Shown here: piece after piece, positions 1 to 12,310 of the stretch
Position numbering within the stretch: position 1 is the stretch's first letter
Layout of the letters: each line of letters begins with the position of its first letter
Source: Monocercomonoides exilis
Lineage: Eukaryota > Preaxostyla > Oxymonadida > Polymastigidae
NCBI GenBank assembly: GCA_001643675.2
Contig: LSRY02000034.1
Coordinates: 124,001-188,000 of the forward strand
DNA: 64,000 bases
Reading direction: 5' to 3'
The notes under the pieces: model-generated
What the model saw: only the letters and a program-made list of their open reading frames with translations
What the model was told of the DNA's origin: nothing
Databases searched by the model: none
Translations under genes and position numbers: made by a program

Positions 1-108
1 TGAAAAGCTGAAATGTTCAATGCAAAAAATGGAGGATAAGGAAAAAATGTAAGTTTTTTCACCATTCTTTTTATTTTTGGCTTTCTAATTGAAATTCCTC
101 CAATTTCC

Positions 109-1210
109 TCAAATGCTCACAAAATAATCACAAACATCCAACGATAAATTACAATTATAATAACCTTGAAAAAACTCTAAAGTTTCAAGAAAGCACGTTT
201 TGTTATCTTCGTATCCTTCTTCTTCCATCTTTTCGAATATCTCCATTTTTATCTTCTTTCTTTTCTATTCTTCCACTTCATCTTTCCCCCTTTCTTTCAA
301 TTTCCTTAAAAAACGTGTAAAAAATACCAAGCTTTCATATATCATTTTGTCCTTAAACGTGCGCCTCTGAAACACTTCCAAAACAGCACAAACATCTCTT
401 CCTTTTAACAAGTCATTAATTTTCACAATTCTATTTTGTGTTGCATTTCTCAAGGAACAAATGCACCAGCTGTAAATTTCTCTTTCGTTTTCTCTTGCTG
501 CTCGAAGAACTTTTACAATGCTGTTGATAAGTCCAGCAAGTTCTTCATTCCAAAACCGACAGCAATCTAAGAAATCATACAATGTGTCGAACCATCTCTT
601 GATAAAACGCACTTCTTTCGCTTCCTTTCCTCCATTTTCCTCTTTTTTTCTCTCCCAATTCACGCACTTTGTCAGCTTTTCCAATTCTCTTTAAACCTCT
701 CTTGCAAAATACAGTTCGTTCGCAATAACTTTTTCCAAAGATCGATTGTTGTGCAATCTTGCAACCAAAAATTACCAAGCAGACTGATATGCAAGGTGCG
801 TCAAATTGTGATGTTCCTGATGATATTTCAGAATCTCTTTGGTTTCAGTAAAATACAGTTCTTTTTCAATTTTCCAATCAAAAAACAAGAAAAAAAAAAA
901 AAAAACATCAAAATTGGAAAAATGTTCTCAAACCTGATATCCAACATTGCTCAATGCAAGAAGAGCCATTTCCACTTCTTTTTGTGATTCTTCTTTTTCC
1001 TCTTTGTTCAAAGCAACTTTCAAAAGACAGTGCACACATATTAATAATAATTCAGAAGAAAACAATGTATTAAGCAAAAGATAGCATTCGTAAAGATCAG
1101 CCAGAAGCTTTTCATTTTTTCCCTCTTTTTTCTTTTCTTCATTCATTTCATCAACAACATCATTTATTTCTCCGATTTTCTGCTTTTGTTCATCATCTGC
1201 ATTCTTTCTT
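109..1210 (-). pseudogene. ARM-like oxymonad family protein, decayed copy A
   Basis: Reading the minus strand from about 1210 to 109 gives a protein collinear with the better copy at 38684-40018: an N-terminal 'DEQKQKI' segment, the 'NEKLLADLYECYLLL' block, the 'EVEMALLALSN' block, an intron with donor GTTTGAGA near 928, then 'HHNLTHLAYQSAW' and 'MEEEGYED' near the C-terminus, ending at TGA 109-111. Three in-frame stops interrupt it: TAA 772-774 where the sister copy has Gln, TAA 691-693, and TAG 265-267. About 70 residues between the first two blocks are missing. The segments are all-helical and ARM/HEAT-like by eye, but I cannot name a function. The decay and the deletion make a working protein unlikely. 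It is the most damaged of the three copies in the window. Confidence 0.6.
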
Positions 1211-1249
1211 CAGTATTTTCATAATCGTGTGCACTCATTCTTCTTGTTG

Positions 1250-3340
1250 AAAAAAATAATCAAAATAAGGGGCAGAGCTTGATTGGCAACAAAATAAATG
1301 AAAATTCAAACATCGTTTGTTGATTATCTGAAAAAAAGAAAGGGATCTAACACAAACTATTTTGATTTTGCTTTCAAATAGACGTGCAAAAGAAATTTAC
1401 ACTAAATCACAAGGATTGGCCGTAAAAGTCAAAGATAATAATCTTCAGTTTCTTTTTGATCAAATCAACAAAAAGTTATTCGAAAACTATTCTTCTAAAA
1501 AAATTAGTGAGTTCATTCTTTTTCAACAAGCCATTTTCTCCTCTATTAGGAATTGAATTTATTTTTCTTTTTTATGAAATAGGAATTCTTTTTGAGGAGA
1601 TTTTTTTCAACAGGAAAATCAAATTCTTGAAGGAAAAATTTAACTTTTTTGTAATTGAGAAGTATAAAAATGAAAAAATCATCACACATTGTGATTCGTT
1701 TTGATTTACTTTCATTAGTACTAATATTTGCTTCTATTTCGAACAACTCATTGGATTGCTAAAGACCAAAAGAAACGAATTTCAGAAAATCAAAATGAAT
1801 CTGCAGTACAAAAGAATTATCATATCTTTGCAATATAACACGAAAGAAAACAATCAGAATGGAAGAGGATCGAGGATAAATGATTCATGGCGAAAATGGA
1901 ATTATAGATTTGGAAATTGATAATTTTAAGAATAACAATTTGGCAAGTTGCAACAGAAAAGATGCAGATCCTCGGGTTTTATTGTATTCCAACATCATAA
2001 GATATTTTGTTGCTACTTGGTAAATATCAAAAACTATGGCTGCCAAAGCAACTTTATTTCAGTTGAAAAGAAAGTTCGTGAGGAATACAATGAAGACCCC
2101 CTTTCTTTTGAGATTAGTGCAGAAAACACTTTGGAGAGTTTTTTGATTTCCAATCTCTGCAGTCAAGATTGCAACTGAATTTGAATTTGTAACTCAAAAA
2201 GAACGAAGAGACGCTCGAAAGGCATTCTGATCCACATTCTGAAGAAATTTTTTGAGCAAGCTCAATCTTCCTTTCACAATCATGAAACACTTTCATTGAC
2301 TTTGACGATATCAGCTGAACGCAAAGGTGTTTAATGTTATTAAGAATCCATTCAAACACCTTGAAAGCCCATCCTTTTTTTTTTATCAATCTCTCTTTCT
2401 AAAGAAATACTCATTTTATTGATTTGCACTGCAACTTGTTGAATGCTTTGCCTTTGGCGTCATCTTTTTCGCTGAGCTCGCAGTCCATCATAACATTCCC
2501 TTCAACTACCGTTGTATTCTCCGAAGAATGTGTTTTTCACAGAAATTGGAGCTGATATTATTTAAAATGGATTCAGATTCTTCTGTCAGACACGAAAACA
2601 GAAAGGATCCCATCATTCACGTTTCAAATTCTTCTTCTCAACTTCTTCTGCGAATATTGCGTGTCAAATCTGGTAATTGTTATCATCATCATCTTCCTCC
2701 TCTTCTTCTTCCTCTTCCTCTTCATCATCATCATCATCATCATCATCATCTTCTTCTTCTTCTTCTTCTTCTCCTTCTCCTTCTCCTTCTCCTTCTTCTT
2801 CTTCTCCTCCTCCTCCTCCTTCCTCTTCTTCTTCTTTGCTTTTTTTCCCTTTAATAATTCAATTCTTTCGGAATTCTTCTTTGCTTATTTCGCATCATCT
2901 GATAAAGATGCAAAACGTGAGGAAATCAAAAAACAATCACAATTCTTCATCATTGCGTGAATGAAAAGCATCAACAGTCAACGAGATGATGAGAGGGGTG
3001 CAGAAAAGAAATGTGAATACGAACATAATTAATTGGCTGTCCTTCGACAACGTTGAGGAAGAGAAATGGGGGGGGGGGGGGAAGTTGTCATTCATTCAGT
3101 TATTCTCATGTTGCAGATGATGAGGCTGATTAAATGCAATCATTAATGATTGGTGCACAAAATCCAATAAATCATTCATTTGCATAAAGATGGGAGTATG
3201 ATAATGAATTTGTTGAATGATGAGGACAATTAAAAATAAAAAAAAGAAAAAAATGGTGATTTTTTTCGATGCGAGTAGCGAAATTGAACCAACCAAACAA
3301 AAAAAATGATAATTGCCTTTCTCATTCAAATGGCAGATGC
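1250..3340. other. AT-rich spacer with a trinucleotide repeat tract and a G14 run
   Basis: No convincing gene is seen. Open frames here (for example 1948-2178 plus and 2114-2389 minus) have no recognisable motif. Positions 2685-2840 are an imperfect ATC/CTT/CTC trinucleotide repeat, which produces artificial poly-Leu, poly-Ser and poly-Phe frames. A run of 14 G lies at 3068-3081, very unusual for this AT-rich DNA. Confidence 0.5.
2685..2840. repeat. Microsatellite, (ATC)n/(CTT)n/(CTC)n mixture
   Basis: The plus strand is an almost pure alternation of TCA, TCT, TCC and CTT triplets. All three forward frames are open across it only because the repeat unit contains no stop codon. It is not evidence of a protein. 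Confidence 0.8.
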
Positions 3341-3359
3341 TTTGAACAAAAAAATTCCG

Positions 3360-4100
3360 AGGCAACTGGCCCAGAGTCTGTGATAAGCAATTGGCATCTG
3401 ATTATTGATCGTGTTGTTGTTGCTCTTCTTCCATCTTTTGAAGCAAAAGCGGAATCAAAGAAAGAATTCCTTCGTTTTCCATAGCTCTCTAGCGGAGTCC
3501 AAGAAACAGGAAAACCTTATAAATAAAAATGTTGTTTTGGTGGTCCTCTTTTTTCATCGAAATTTTGCCTGTTTTGTGATAAATATCCTTCCCTTGATAT
3601 TGTCAGTTGCTTTCCTTGAACAAAAAGCTTCTCCTTTCCTTATATTCCAAAACACTTCATAATTATGTGCAGATTTTGTCCTTCACATAACACCATCCTC
3701 TTTTGTCTTCATTTAATAAAACATCAGTTGAATTTGTTTTCACCTCTTGCACTAAATAAAAATCATGTATCTTGCGTAACTTCATTTATTTCCCAATGGC
3801 TATGTAATAATCTGCTCCATTCTCATCGTATTGCTCTCCAAAGTGGAGATTGGCCATTTCAACAATAACTCACATTCCTGCACTTTCGAAAGGATACAGA
3901 CGGAAATATCTTCACAATCAATAGGACTATAAAAATCACATTCATTATATCTTTTTGTGTTTGATGAAATTGTTGTATTCTCCTTGGCCATCCAATTACC
4001 TAAAATAATCAGGCAGAATTTCAAAAATATTGCATCTCCACCATTGTCTGTTGTCACACAGGAAATAATATTCTTTGTTCTACAGGTAATGTTCATTCAC
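3360..4100 (-). pseudogene. Decayed coding block X, copy 1 (inverted duplicate of 40738-41420)
   Basis: The reverse complement of this stretch aligns along its whole length with 40738-41420 on the plus strand. Landmarks are 'GGDAIFLKFC', 'LLKWPIS' and 'MENEGILSL' in the two translations. An open stretch of 98 codons remains at 3800-4096, but the rest is broken by stops and frame changes. The shared translation drift suggests that both copies descend from a real exon. I do not recognise the protein. It lies head to head with ARM copy B (4404-5711), about 300 bp apart, and the same head-to-head pairing is seen at 38.7-41.4 kb. Confidence 0.5.
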
Positions 4101-4403
4101 GGATTTCTCAATCAGTGAATGGAATATTCCAGTTTCAAGATGAAAATTCGATCACGGAATCCATAACAAATAAAGAAAAAATTTAAACGTTGGTTTTCTC
4201 GAAGCTAGTTTGTCAAAAACGCAAATGCAAAAAGTGATGGTATGAACACATATTTTTTAAGCTTTTTTAAGTTTAACCTATTCATCAATTTCTTCAATCC
4301 AATCAAATGAACTTTCATTGTGAATATCAAAATGGTGTTGTTTTCTGAATGAAAATTTCTACAAAAAATCTAGGAGACAGACAACACAAAAAAGTTCAAT
4401 AGT

Positions 4404-5711
4404 GTGCATTCATTGTTCACGAAATTCTTTTTGATTGGATTTCTTTCTTTTTTTTTTTTTGAAGAATTGTTTTCTGAGCTGGAAGGCTACACCGAAATTG
4501 AACAGAAGCAGAAAATGCAAGAAATGAATGAAATACTTGATGCAATGAACGATAAAGAATTTGAATCAGTTTTCACAGAAGAACTGTTCAACAAAATTCA
4601 CAAAATGATTGAAGAAAAGAAATTGTTATCTGGAAATATAGCCATGTTGCTGAAGCATATGGGATATTGGAAAACTATGAAAAGCGTGTATGTTAATGGA
4701 TTTAATTGTTCATTGCTTTTCGAAAGATTTGAGGAGACGATCGCTGAAGAAGAGAAGAAAAAAAAAAGAAAAGAATAAAAAGCTCTTGGTTGATCTTTGT
4801 GAATGTTATTTGATGCTCTCTAATTGTATTGTTTCAACAGATATTGTTTCAATCTGCGTGCCTTGCCTTTTGAAAGCTGCATTGAACAAGGAGGAAAATG
4901 AGGAGATTCAAAAAGAAGTTGAAATAGCTTTGTTGGCTTTGAGTTGCATACAAACAGAACGTGTATGATCATTTATGTTTCATTTTTGATATTGCTATTA
5001 TTTTTCTTATTTCTTATCAGTTTGTTAAAAACGAACTGTATTTGACTGAAATCAAAGAAATCATCGAATATCATCAAGAACATCGCAACCTGACACGGCT
5101 TGCCTATCAATCTGTTTAGCAATTTTTTATATACAGATTCTTCAGTGATGACAGTTTGGAAGAAGTTATTATGAATGGGCTGCATTTTGTGGGAGAAGCA
5201 AGAAGAGAACTAGAAGAACTGGTTAGAAATGTTGATTGGAAGAAAAATGGAGAGGAAAAGAAGAAAAGAAAAGGAAGAAGTTATCTTTTTAAAGAAATGG
5301 CTCAAAGTGTTAAATCCTAATTTGTTGACATGCAAATTGTGGAGTGAAGAATCAGTTGGACTTATGAGCTGTATTGTGAATGTATTTGAGGCAGCGAAAG
5401 AGAATTACAGAGAAATAAGCGAAAATTGCATTGAATCATTGAAATATTCAGCGTATAACAATACAGTGAGAGTTGAGGATTTACTGAAGAGCAGAGCCGT
5501 TGATTTGGCCTTGAAGATAATAATTCAATTTGGCACTTTTGAAAAAATTATTAAGTACTCTGTGGTATTTTTCCGGAATATTTGCATGCAATTGAAGGGA
5601 ATGAACATTAAGGAAAACGATGAAGCCAAACGAAAAGAGGTGAAAAGAATGATGTTTGAAAAAACGGAAGAAGAAGGATACGAGGACTGTATCGGAATGC
5701 TGAGTCAGTGA
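4404..5711 (+). pseudogene. ARM-like oxymonad family protein, copy B with nonsense and frameshift
   Basis: The plus strand encodes the family protein from 'EELFSELEGYTE' (about 4465) through 'KLLVDLCECYLML', an intron beginning GTGTATGA at about 4961 and ending TTCTTATCAG near 5020, then 'NELYLTEIKEII', 'HRNLTRLAYQSV' and the C-terminal 'KTEEEGYEDC', ending with TGA at 5709-5711. Two lesions disable it. A shift of frame occurs in a run of ten A (4758-4767), and TAG 5117-5119 stands where the sister copies have TGG (Trp). The homopolymer shift could be a sequencing error; the TAG could not easily be. The start ATG at 4404 leads into a poly-T/poly-Phe stretch that more likely is an intron's pyrimidine tract before 'GAAG|AATTG'. 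Function unknown; helical, ARM-like. Confidence 0.65.
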
Positions 5712-7720
5712 ATGGCGAATGTTACGTTACAGAGTCAGTATTATTTTATTTAAAATTTCAAACATTATTTTGTGTTTTGTTGATTCATGTGAATTTTTAT
5801 TTGTTCTTTTCCTTTTTTTATTTAAAGTAGCAAAAGTCGAAAAAAATAGCATGTTATGTCTCACAGGTCTGCCTGAAAAAATGAAAAAGGTGATTATGAA
5901 TATTAGGACATTTGCATATTACCAAAACGTTCAGAATATTTTTCTTGTTTTTTCATTTATTTTTCATCTCATAGAAGCAAAAGTACAATATTGATCATAA
6001 ACGATGTGAAAATAAATAGTGAGATACATATCATCTTTTTTGATAAAAAAATGAATAAATCTCTTATCAAAGAATTTTGAAATATACAGATATCGCAAAA
6101 AATACCGGACAAAAATAAAAAATAAGGTTCGATCAAAAAAATGAGAGCAAAATAATTTCAAATACATACGCATTTCATCGAAAAATATTGCATATTTTGT
6201 TAAGCTTGAAATTTGATGAAAAATGATGTCTTTAATAATTTATGGGATATTTTTTGGAAAACAAATTGATTCAAATTGCAAGTTATTTAACAATAGTGGC
6301 AAAGAACTTTTGAAATTGAAAGTTATAAATGAAATATTTTCTAAAAAGTTAAATTTGCGTACAGAGAACAGGTAGTATTGTTTCATTTTTATATTCTGAT
6401 ACAAAATTAAATAAACAATTTTCATCGTTCGAAGGAAAATGAATTGTGTGACAACTGAAAAATTCTTAAAGCAATACAAGTTTTTATTGTCGTTTTCATT
6501 GCAACAAGAATTAAACAAAATGAAACGAAATTTTTTAACATTTGTTTTATGAGTCAATAAAAATGGATGTATGTGATCAATTTTAACTGTTGTAATCTGA
6601 AGGATTTATCTGTTTGAAGATTTGACATCTTGAAAATGAAACAATCAATTCATTAAAATGTGTTTTTCTATCTGATAGAATATTGAAGTTTTGGAATACA
6701 GTTGGAGAGAAAACATGTTGTTGAAACAATCTATTTTGCATTTCTGCATCTTATGAATCATTTGTTTTTTGTTATCGAAACGTTTTGCTATTAAGTCGAT
6801 TCATTTTTTGTTCAAAACACGCTTTTCTCAATTGTTGATCAAAGTGAATCGAATTCACTTTTTTTTGAAAAATAACATCTGATTGTTAAAGCATTTGGAA
6901 GCCATTCAGGTTTTTCATGATAATAAATAAGGAAAAATTGTAATGTTTATATTCGCTTAAAAGAAAAACACAAATATTCTTTTATAAGTTATTTACACTT
7001 TTTTAAAAAAATTCGTTTGAAACAATTTGATGTGTCAGAGAAATGTTTCAAATGTGAAAAAGAGCAAAATAAAATTATCTCATCTCACAAATTGTCTATC
7101 TTTTGAAATTGAAAAATTTTCGACATGGGTCATTCTTTTTGAAAAGTCGCTACAGATCAAAAAATAGAACCATGAAAGTTAAAAAAAAAACACTCCGTTA
7201 CCATTATACAAATGAAAATATTAATCTTTCACAGTGATGTTTGTTGGCTCATAACAAACTTCTTTATGAGAAGATATATTCTTTTTCAAAAAATTATGTA
7301 TCAAATTTTTTGATCAAAATATAAATTTTTGTTTTTCAATGAAAAAGGGTTTCACTTGATTGAACTCCTTTGCAATTCTAAATAAATAAAATAAACATGG
7401 TGTATTTCGATTATTTTTCCTGATATACTAAATTTTCAATGTTAATTCATAATTTTATTTGAATAGTATTTTTCTTTGTGTATTGCATACCTAAACTTAA
7501 CATGAAAGTGAAGATAGAACGCATAAGGAAGATTAACATTAATAATGGATAAATAAAACGGTTTTTGTTAAACTTTGGTATGAACGTTTCATTTTTCAAT
7601 GGATTATTAAAACTTTCTTTTTTTGCTTGATAAGTTTCCAGAAGATAGTTAACATTTATAACATCAATTATTTATGCAAATTACAATGCAAAAAATTTAT
7701 CGTTATCTTAATGCGGAAGC
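5712..7720. other. AT-rich intergenic region
   Basis: Very AT-rich sequence with scattered stops in all frames. The short open frames (5719-5994, 5964-6173, 6240-6557) are AT-driven and carry no motif. A 22-nt word at about 7129-7150 (GTCATTCTTTTTGAAAAGTCGC) recurs inverted near 12958-12981, so at least part of the region is dispersed repeat. Confidence 0.5.
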
Positions 7721-7723
7721 ATT

Positions 7724-8170
7724 TCACAGGCTAGAAGAGGCTCGATGATGCTGTGTGTGGGAGTGGCGAATAAAGCGTATTTGCAAAAGGATTTTGCAAT
7801 AACCGATTTTCCTTGACATTCCACAGTTATGGTGGAGGAATTCACCTTCAATTGTTACTGAAAATCCCAGCTTCTTGATATCCTTTTCATTCGGAATAAA
7901 TACAGCCAAGTGGGGAAGATATATCTTTGTTTTTTCGCCTTATCTGGAAGAAATTGCAACTTCAAGAAAAATTGCACGTGCCACAGCCTCTTTAGATTCT
8001 ATTGACAAAGTGAGAGGATATGACAATGGAAATACGAGTTTAGCAATCCCTCTGTGCATGTATCTCCTTTCAAACCTAGAAGAAATATATGTGAGCAATA
8101 TTGTTGCATCAAACCATTCACACTGTGGAATTGTCCAATTCCCCTGAATGATTTTGAAGCAATAACTCAC
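7724..8170 (-). pseudogene. Unrecognised coding-like segment with one in-frame TAA
   Basis: On the minus strand one frame is open from 8170 to 7724 except for a single TAA at 7940-7942. The translation is not low-complexity: it contains 'NWTIPQCEWFDATILL' and, after the stop, 'FIPNEKDIKKLGFSVTIEG'. Flanking DNA is far more AT-rich, which supports former coding. I do not recognise a family. Alternatives are an exon pair with an unrecognised small intron around the TAA, or chance. Confidence 0.3.
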
Positions 8171-8499
8171 AAGGCAAACAGAAGAAAAGAAAGTTGTTGT
8201 GAATGGAATGATTTAGATGAGCGATGAATTGGCCTTAGCTGGACAGAAACATGAAATACGAGGAAATGATGATCAAAGTGGCTGGACAGTCTCCGATTCA
8301 AGTGAAACATCCAATTCAGTGATGATCACAACAAGTGTTAAAACAATCTTTTCAAAACTTATCTTCTCTTTTCAATCTTCTCTCTCTTCACACTCTATTT
8401 TCGTTTCATCGTATTCTTGTTCGACATCATCTCTCTTCCTCCTCTTCTTTTTCTTCTTCTCTGCCAAACACGATCATCTGAACACTGATTAGCGGGCGA

Positions 8500-11400
8500 T
8501 TCTCTTGCACACACACCTCTTCCTTCGTCACCGTCCACTTAACACACTGGCAACATCACCCAATCACGCTCTCAAACACACTCTTCTCCTCCAACCGCCA
8601 CAATATCATCGGCATGTCCACATCCGCTCGGTGCAGGTTCTCCTTCTCCAGAAACTCCAGCGACATTTCTTTCCCTCCTCCTTCGACACATCACACCAAT
8701 CTCTCCGCTCTGCCTCCAGCATCCTCCATTCTGCTTCCACCATCACCTTGTTCCCTTCCTCTCGGCTGCTGCGCACAACAGCCCCGGCATCACCACCTGC
8801 GCAGGATAATGCACAAACTCCCCACTCCTCGAGAAATAAAATACATATTGCAGCATCTGTGTTCCACACTCTTCCAGAACAATGCTCTATGTTTTCCTTG
8901 CACAACCAGTTTGAAGCGGGACCAAACCTACAAGAAACTTGCATCCTCACATCCACCAACCTCTGCGCTGATATCGTACTCAACAACACCACGTATTACA
9001 CATGCTCCAGAACTGCATGCATCTTATCTTCCTCAGCATTCTTCCTCGCCTTCTTCCCTTTCTCATTCACTTTTCACACTTCATTAACATCAAACGCAAA
9101 CTCTTGCACAATCATCTGTTTCATCTCCGCGAGTTTGTCTTGCCCATATAACTCCAACTCTTTCTTCTCTTCTTTTTCTTTTCCTTCTTCTTCTTCTTTC
9201 TTTACATCGACAATCTCCATATCCTTCACATACAGCATAGTTGCTGTGTTTTTGCTACAAATTGCAGAACTTCCTCATCGTCCGATAATCTCAAATTCCT
9301 TCTCCATAGAAGCCGGTCACATACTAACATCTTTAAATCCTTCTGAAAACTCCCCAGTCGTAAAATAATCTGCGCATTTTATCGTATTTGCTGGCACAAA
9401 AGGAAGAACCCTCACACACCCACGAATATCATGTGCTATCCCTTCTTCTGCTCCCGCAAGCAGATTCTTCGCATTATCTAGATAGAAATGGCTCCGCTCA
9501 TTTAAATCAGTTTAAAAAAACGCTATGTGATGATATTATTTCTCTATCAACTTCTTCGAATGTTTCACCTCCTGAAACTTCGCAACATGCGTTATCTCTT
9601 CCTCATTACCTCTAAAAGAAATATTAGCACATGCAGAAGATAAAGCAGCAGAAGAAGAAGAAATAAAGGCATAATACACTTTCTCTGCCACCATCTTCAA
9701 CAACATCGGAACACCCATCTGAGCATCCGCTGAAAAAGCGCGGACAATCTGCAATGGCCCACGAAGTATCGCAACTTCATTGATCGACCGGCACATATCA
9801 TTAGACTGCCTTCTCTGAATGAACTCCTCTTCTGCGCCGAGCTTCTTGTCTAATGCGTTGAACGATTCCTGCTCCTTCGCTGTCTGCACCTCTGCCTGTC
9901 TCACCTCTTCCAACCCGGTCAGCTGCGTCTCGGTATCAAACGCCCCGCAAACACTCGACCAAACACATGCACAAGCTTCATCGCTGTTCTGTTGACCAGA
10001 ATCTTCTTTTCATTGTCTTCTTCTGCTTTTTTGTTTACACCTTTGTGTCACCTCAAATATCTCTTCCGATGTCGTTAAAGTTGTGACCAAATCATTTGCG
10101 TTTCTTTCCAACAGATGCTGCCACTTCACAACACAGCTTCCGAAGATGAAAAGGGATATCTGTATTTGCATGACTTATCAGCTCCTTTCGACCTATTCAG
10201 ATGCCGCAACCAAACTCACACTTCTCTGCTTTTCCTCGAACCCTTCTACAAGCGTACAAAACTTATCAGTCAAGTCTCTCACCTTTGCCTTCTTTATTTT
10301 TACACCATTCCTAATCCCATGTGGAACCAAGATCTCCAAATACTCCAGAGCCAAATATCTCTTCGTCGTTGAGCCTTAGCCAGATCTCCGCCATTTTACC
10401 AGTACATCCAGCCGGCTTCTCAAAAGCTGCATGTTCATCTCTTCCAGCACTTTCATCGTCTGCCCATATGCAATTTGCAGCGCTTTCAACCGCAGGATTT
10501 TTTTGGATCAGTGCACAGATCGTCAATCCACACCTTATAGGAAAACCACAAACATACCGATTTTCTGATAGAATTCTTCTTCTTCTTCTTCTTCATATTC
10601 TTCAATGAATATTGCATCATTATCAAAAGAAGGAAAATCCAACACTTTACTACAAACTCAATCGCAAATTAAACCCCAAAGCCAATCTTTGCTTACATCT
10701 TCCTCTTTCATTCTTCCTCCAATTGGTTCAGAAAACTATTAATCCTTCTTCTTCTAATTTAAATTTTCTTTTTCTTTTTCTTCTTCTTTTTCTTCTTCTT
10801 CTTCTTCTTCTTCTTCTTCTTCTTCTTCTTCTTCTTCTTCTTCTCCATCTCCATCTTTATCTCCATCGCTTTCTTCTTTACTTTCTTCATCATCATCTTC
10901 TTCTTCTTCATGTTTCACTCAGCTCAAAAATAACAACTTTCTTGCCCAACTTCTTCATCGAATTTGCCTTTTCCCTCAATTATTGTCAAACGATCAACTG
11001 ATTTTTACAACTGCTCCACATCTCCAGTTATTTCAATTCGACTTTTCATTAAAGAAATACTCAAACACTCATATTCTTTTCCTACTGTAACATTCTTATT
11101 TCTCACGTATCCCAATGTAACACAGCAGGCACGCAAAGCGAGTGCAGAGTACATCATCTGTGGCAGATGACACTCCGAGGAAATCACTGTCTATTTCTTC
11201 ACTTTCACAAACATCAGCCGAGCCCAGGCGCATCCACAATCAGCAGCTCCGTCGCTTCTTCCTGCTTCCCCTGATTCTCTTTGATTCATTCCACAAACTT
11301 TCTGTGCGCTGTCGGATACCCGCCTTGGTCCTCATTCCCATCACCTCCCTCTCTCCCTCCATCTTTGCATCCATCTTCTTCTCCCTTTTCTTCTCCCTCT

Positions 11401-12310
11401 TTGTCTCCCTCTTTGCCTCCCCTTTCTCCTTCCTCTTCCTCTTCTCGCTCCTCCAGCACAGCCAGCGCAATCGCTGCTGGAGACAGAACCACATCCTCCA
11501 TCCTCAGCCCCGCTGCCGACAACCCCTTTTCTTCAATCTTCCCCACTTCACACACTGCAACCCCTCGCCCCATCACTTCCTCGTCCAGTTTCACCTCCAC
11601 ACGCCTCGACTGTGGCGATCGCCATATTTGCAGCGACGGGTCAAACAGATCGTAGATCGACGGGAACGCATTCACACCTACCGCTGCAAAGATCCGCTTG
11701 CTCCCCAACTTCGTTCCCACCGACGCTACAAGCGACGGAAGCTGGGCAACTACCTGAACTGAAAGCATCACAGATGTCTCCACATCGTGGGAAGGTACAT
11801 TATCCCCATATATCACCACCAGCCGCGCTTCAGCATATCCCTTCAGTGTCTGTTGCTCCCTCAGCAACGATATCTTTTAATTTGCATTCACTTCAGCCGC
11901 TTCAGGCCCACAATCCGCAGCCTTCTCTTGATGTAATTCATCGCTGCTGCCAACGTGAATGATTCCGCCACCTCCGATGCATCCGAAGAGTCAATCGCAC
12001 GAGCTGATGATGAAGATAAAGATGAAGATGGCTTATCATCTCATGCTTTTGTCTTCTCTTCGCTCCTCAATCACAGAAATAGCAAAGAATACATGAGTGC
12101 TTATCTCTCTCTCGAAAAAGAAGATGTGACGATGATGAAGAAGAAGATGGATGCAAAAAGCGAAGAGACAACTGACGCACAATCCGGTCCGCAAGAAGAT
12201 TTTTGTTTAAAAGGCTTTGTAATTGAAGGTTGCTCCAAAAACTGTTCAAAAGCAATATTTGCATTCAAGAATGATGCATCAATACACAACAGAGAAGAGA
12301 TGTTTTAAAT
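8500..12310 (-). pseudogene. Eroded large alpha-helical protein gene, copy 1
   Basis: This 3.8-kb block is clearly richer in GC than its surroundings, and the minus strand carries a succession of helical, charged coding fragments in changing frames: 'VNAN*KISLLREQQTLKGY' near 11.87 kb, 'GSKRIFAAVGVNAFPSIYDL' (11286-11867), 'KALQIAYGQTMKVLEEMN' near 10.45 kb, 'INEVAILRGPLQIV' (9536-9913) and a fragment at 8606-8992. The 11.3-11.9 kb part is paralogous to 25.6-26.5 kb and 31.1-32.3 kb, all on the minus strand. A TAA replaces a residue that copy 2 keeps as His in the 'NAN' segment, and frames shift several times. I recognise no domain. It could instead be an intron-rich live gene whose exons I cannot join, but the number of breaks favours decay. 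Confidence 0.45.
10744..10905. repeat. Microsatellite (CTT/TTC)n
   Basis: Nearly pure TTC/CTT triplets on the plus strand, followed by ATC and TCT triplets. It lies within the eroded helical gene, where it would read as poly-Glu/Lys on the minus strand. Confidence 0.8.

Noticed and set aside
2528-2960. Long poly-Leu/Ser/Phe open frames
   Set aside because: All three frames are open only because the trinucleotide repeat has no stop codon; no sequence outside the repeat supports a protein.
109-5711. TAA/TAG read as glutamine, as in some oxymonads
   Set aside because: One TAA in copy A sits at a Gln position, but the TAG in copy B sits at a Trp position, and intact genes end properly at TAA (30700-30702, 35279-35281) and TAG (20770-20772). 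Standard code fits better.
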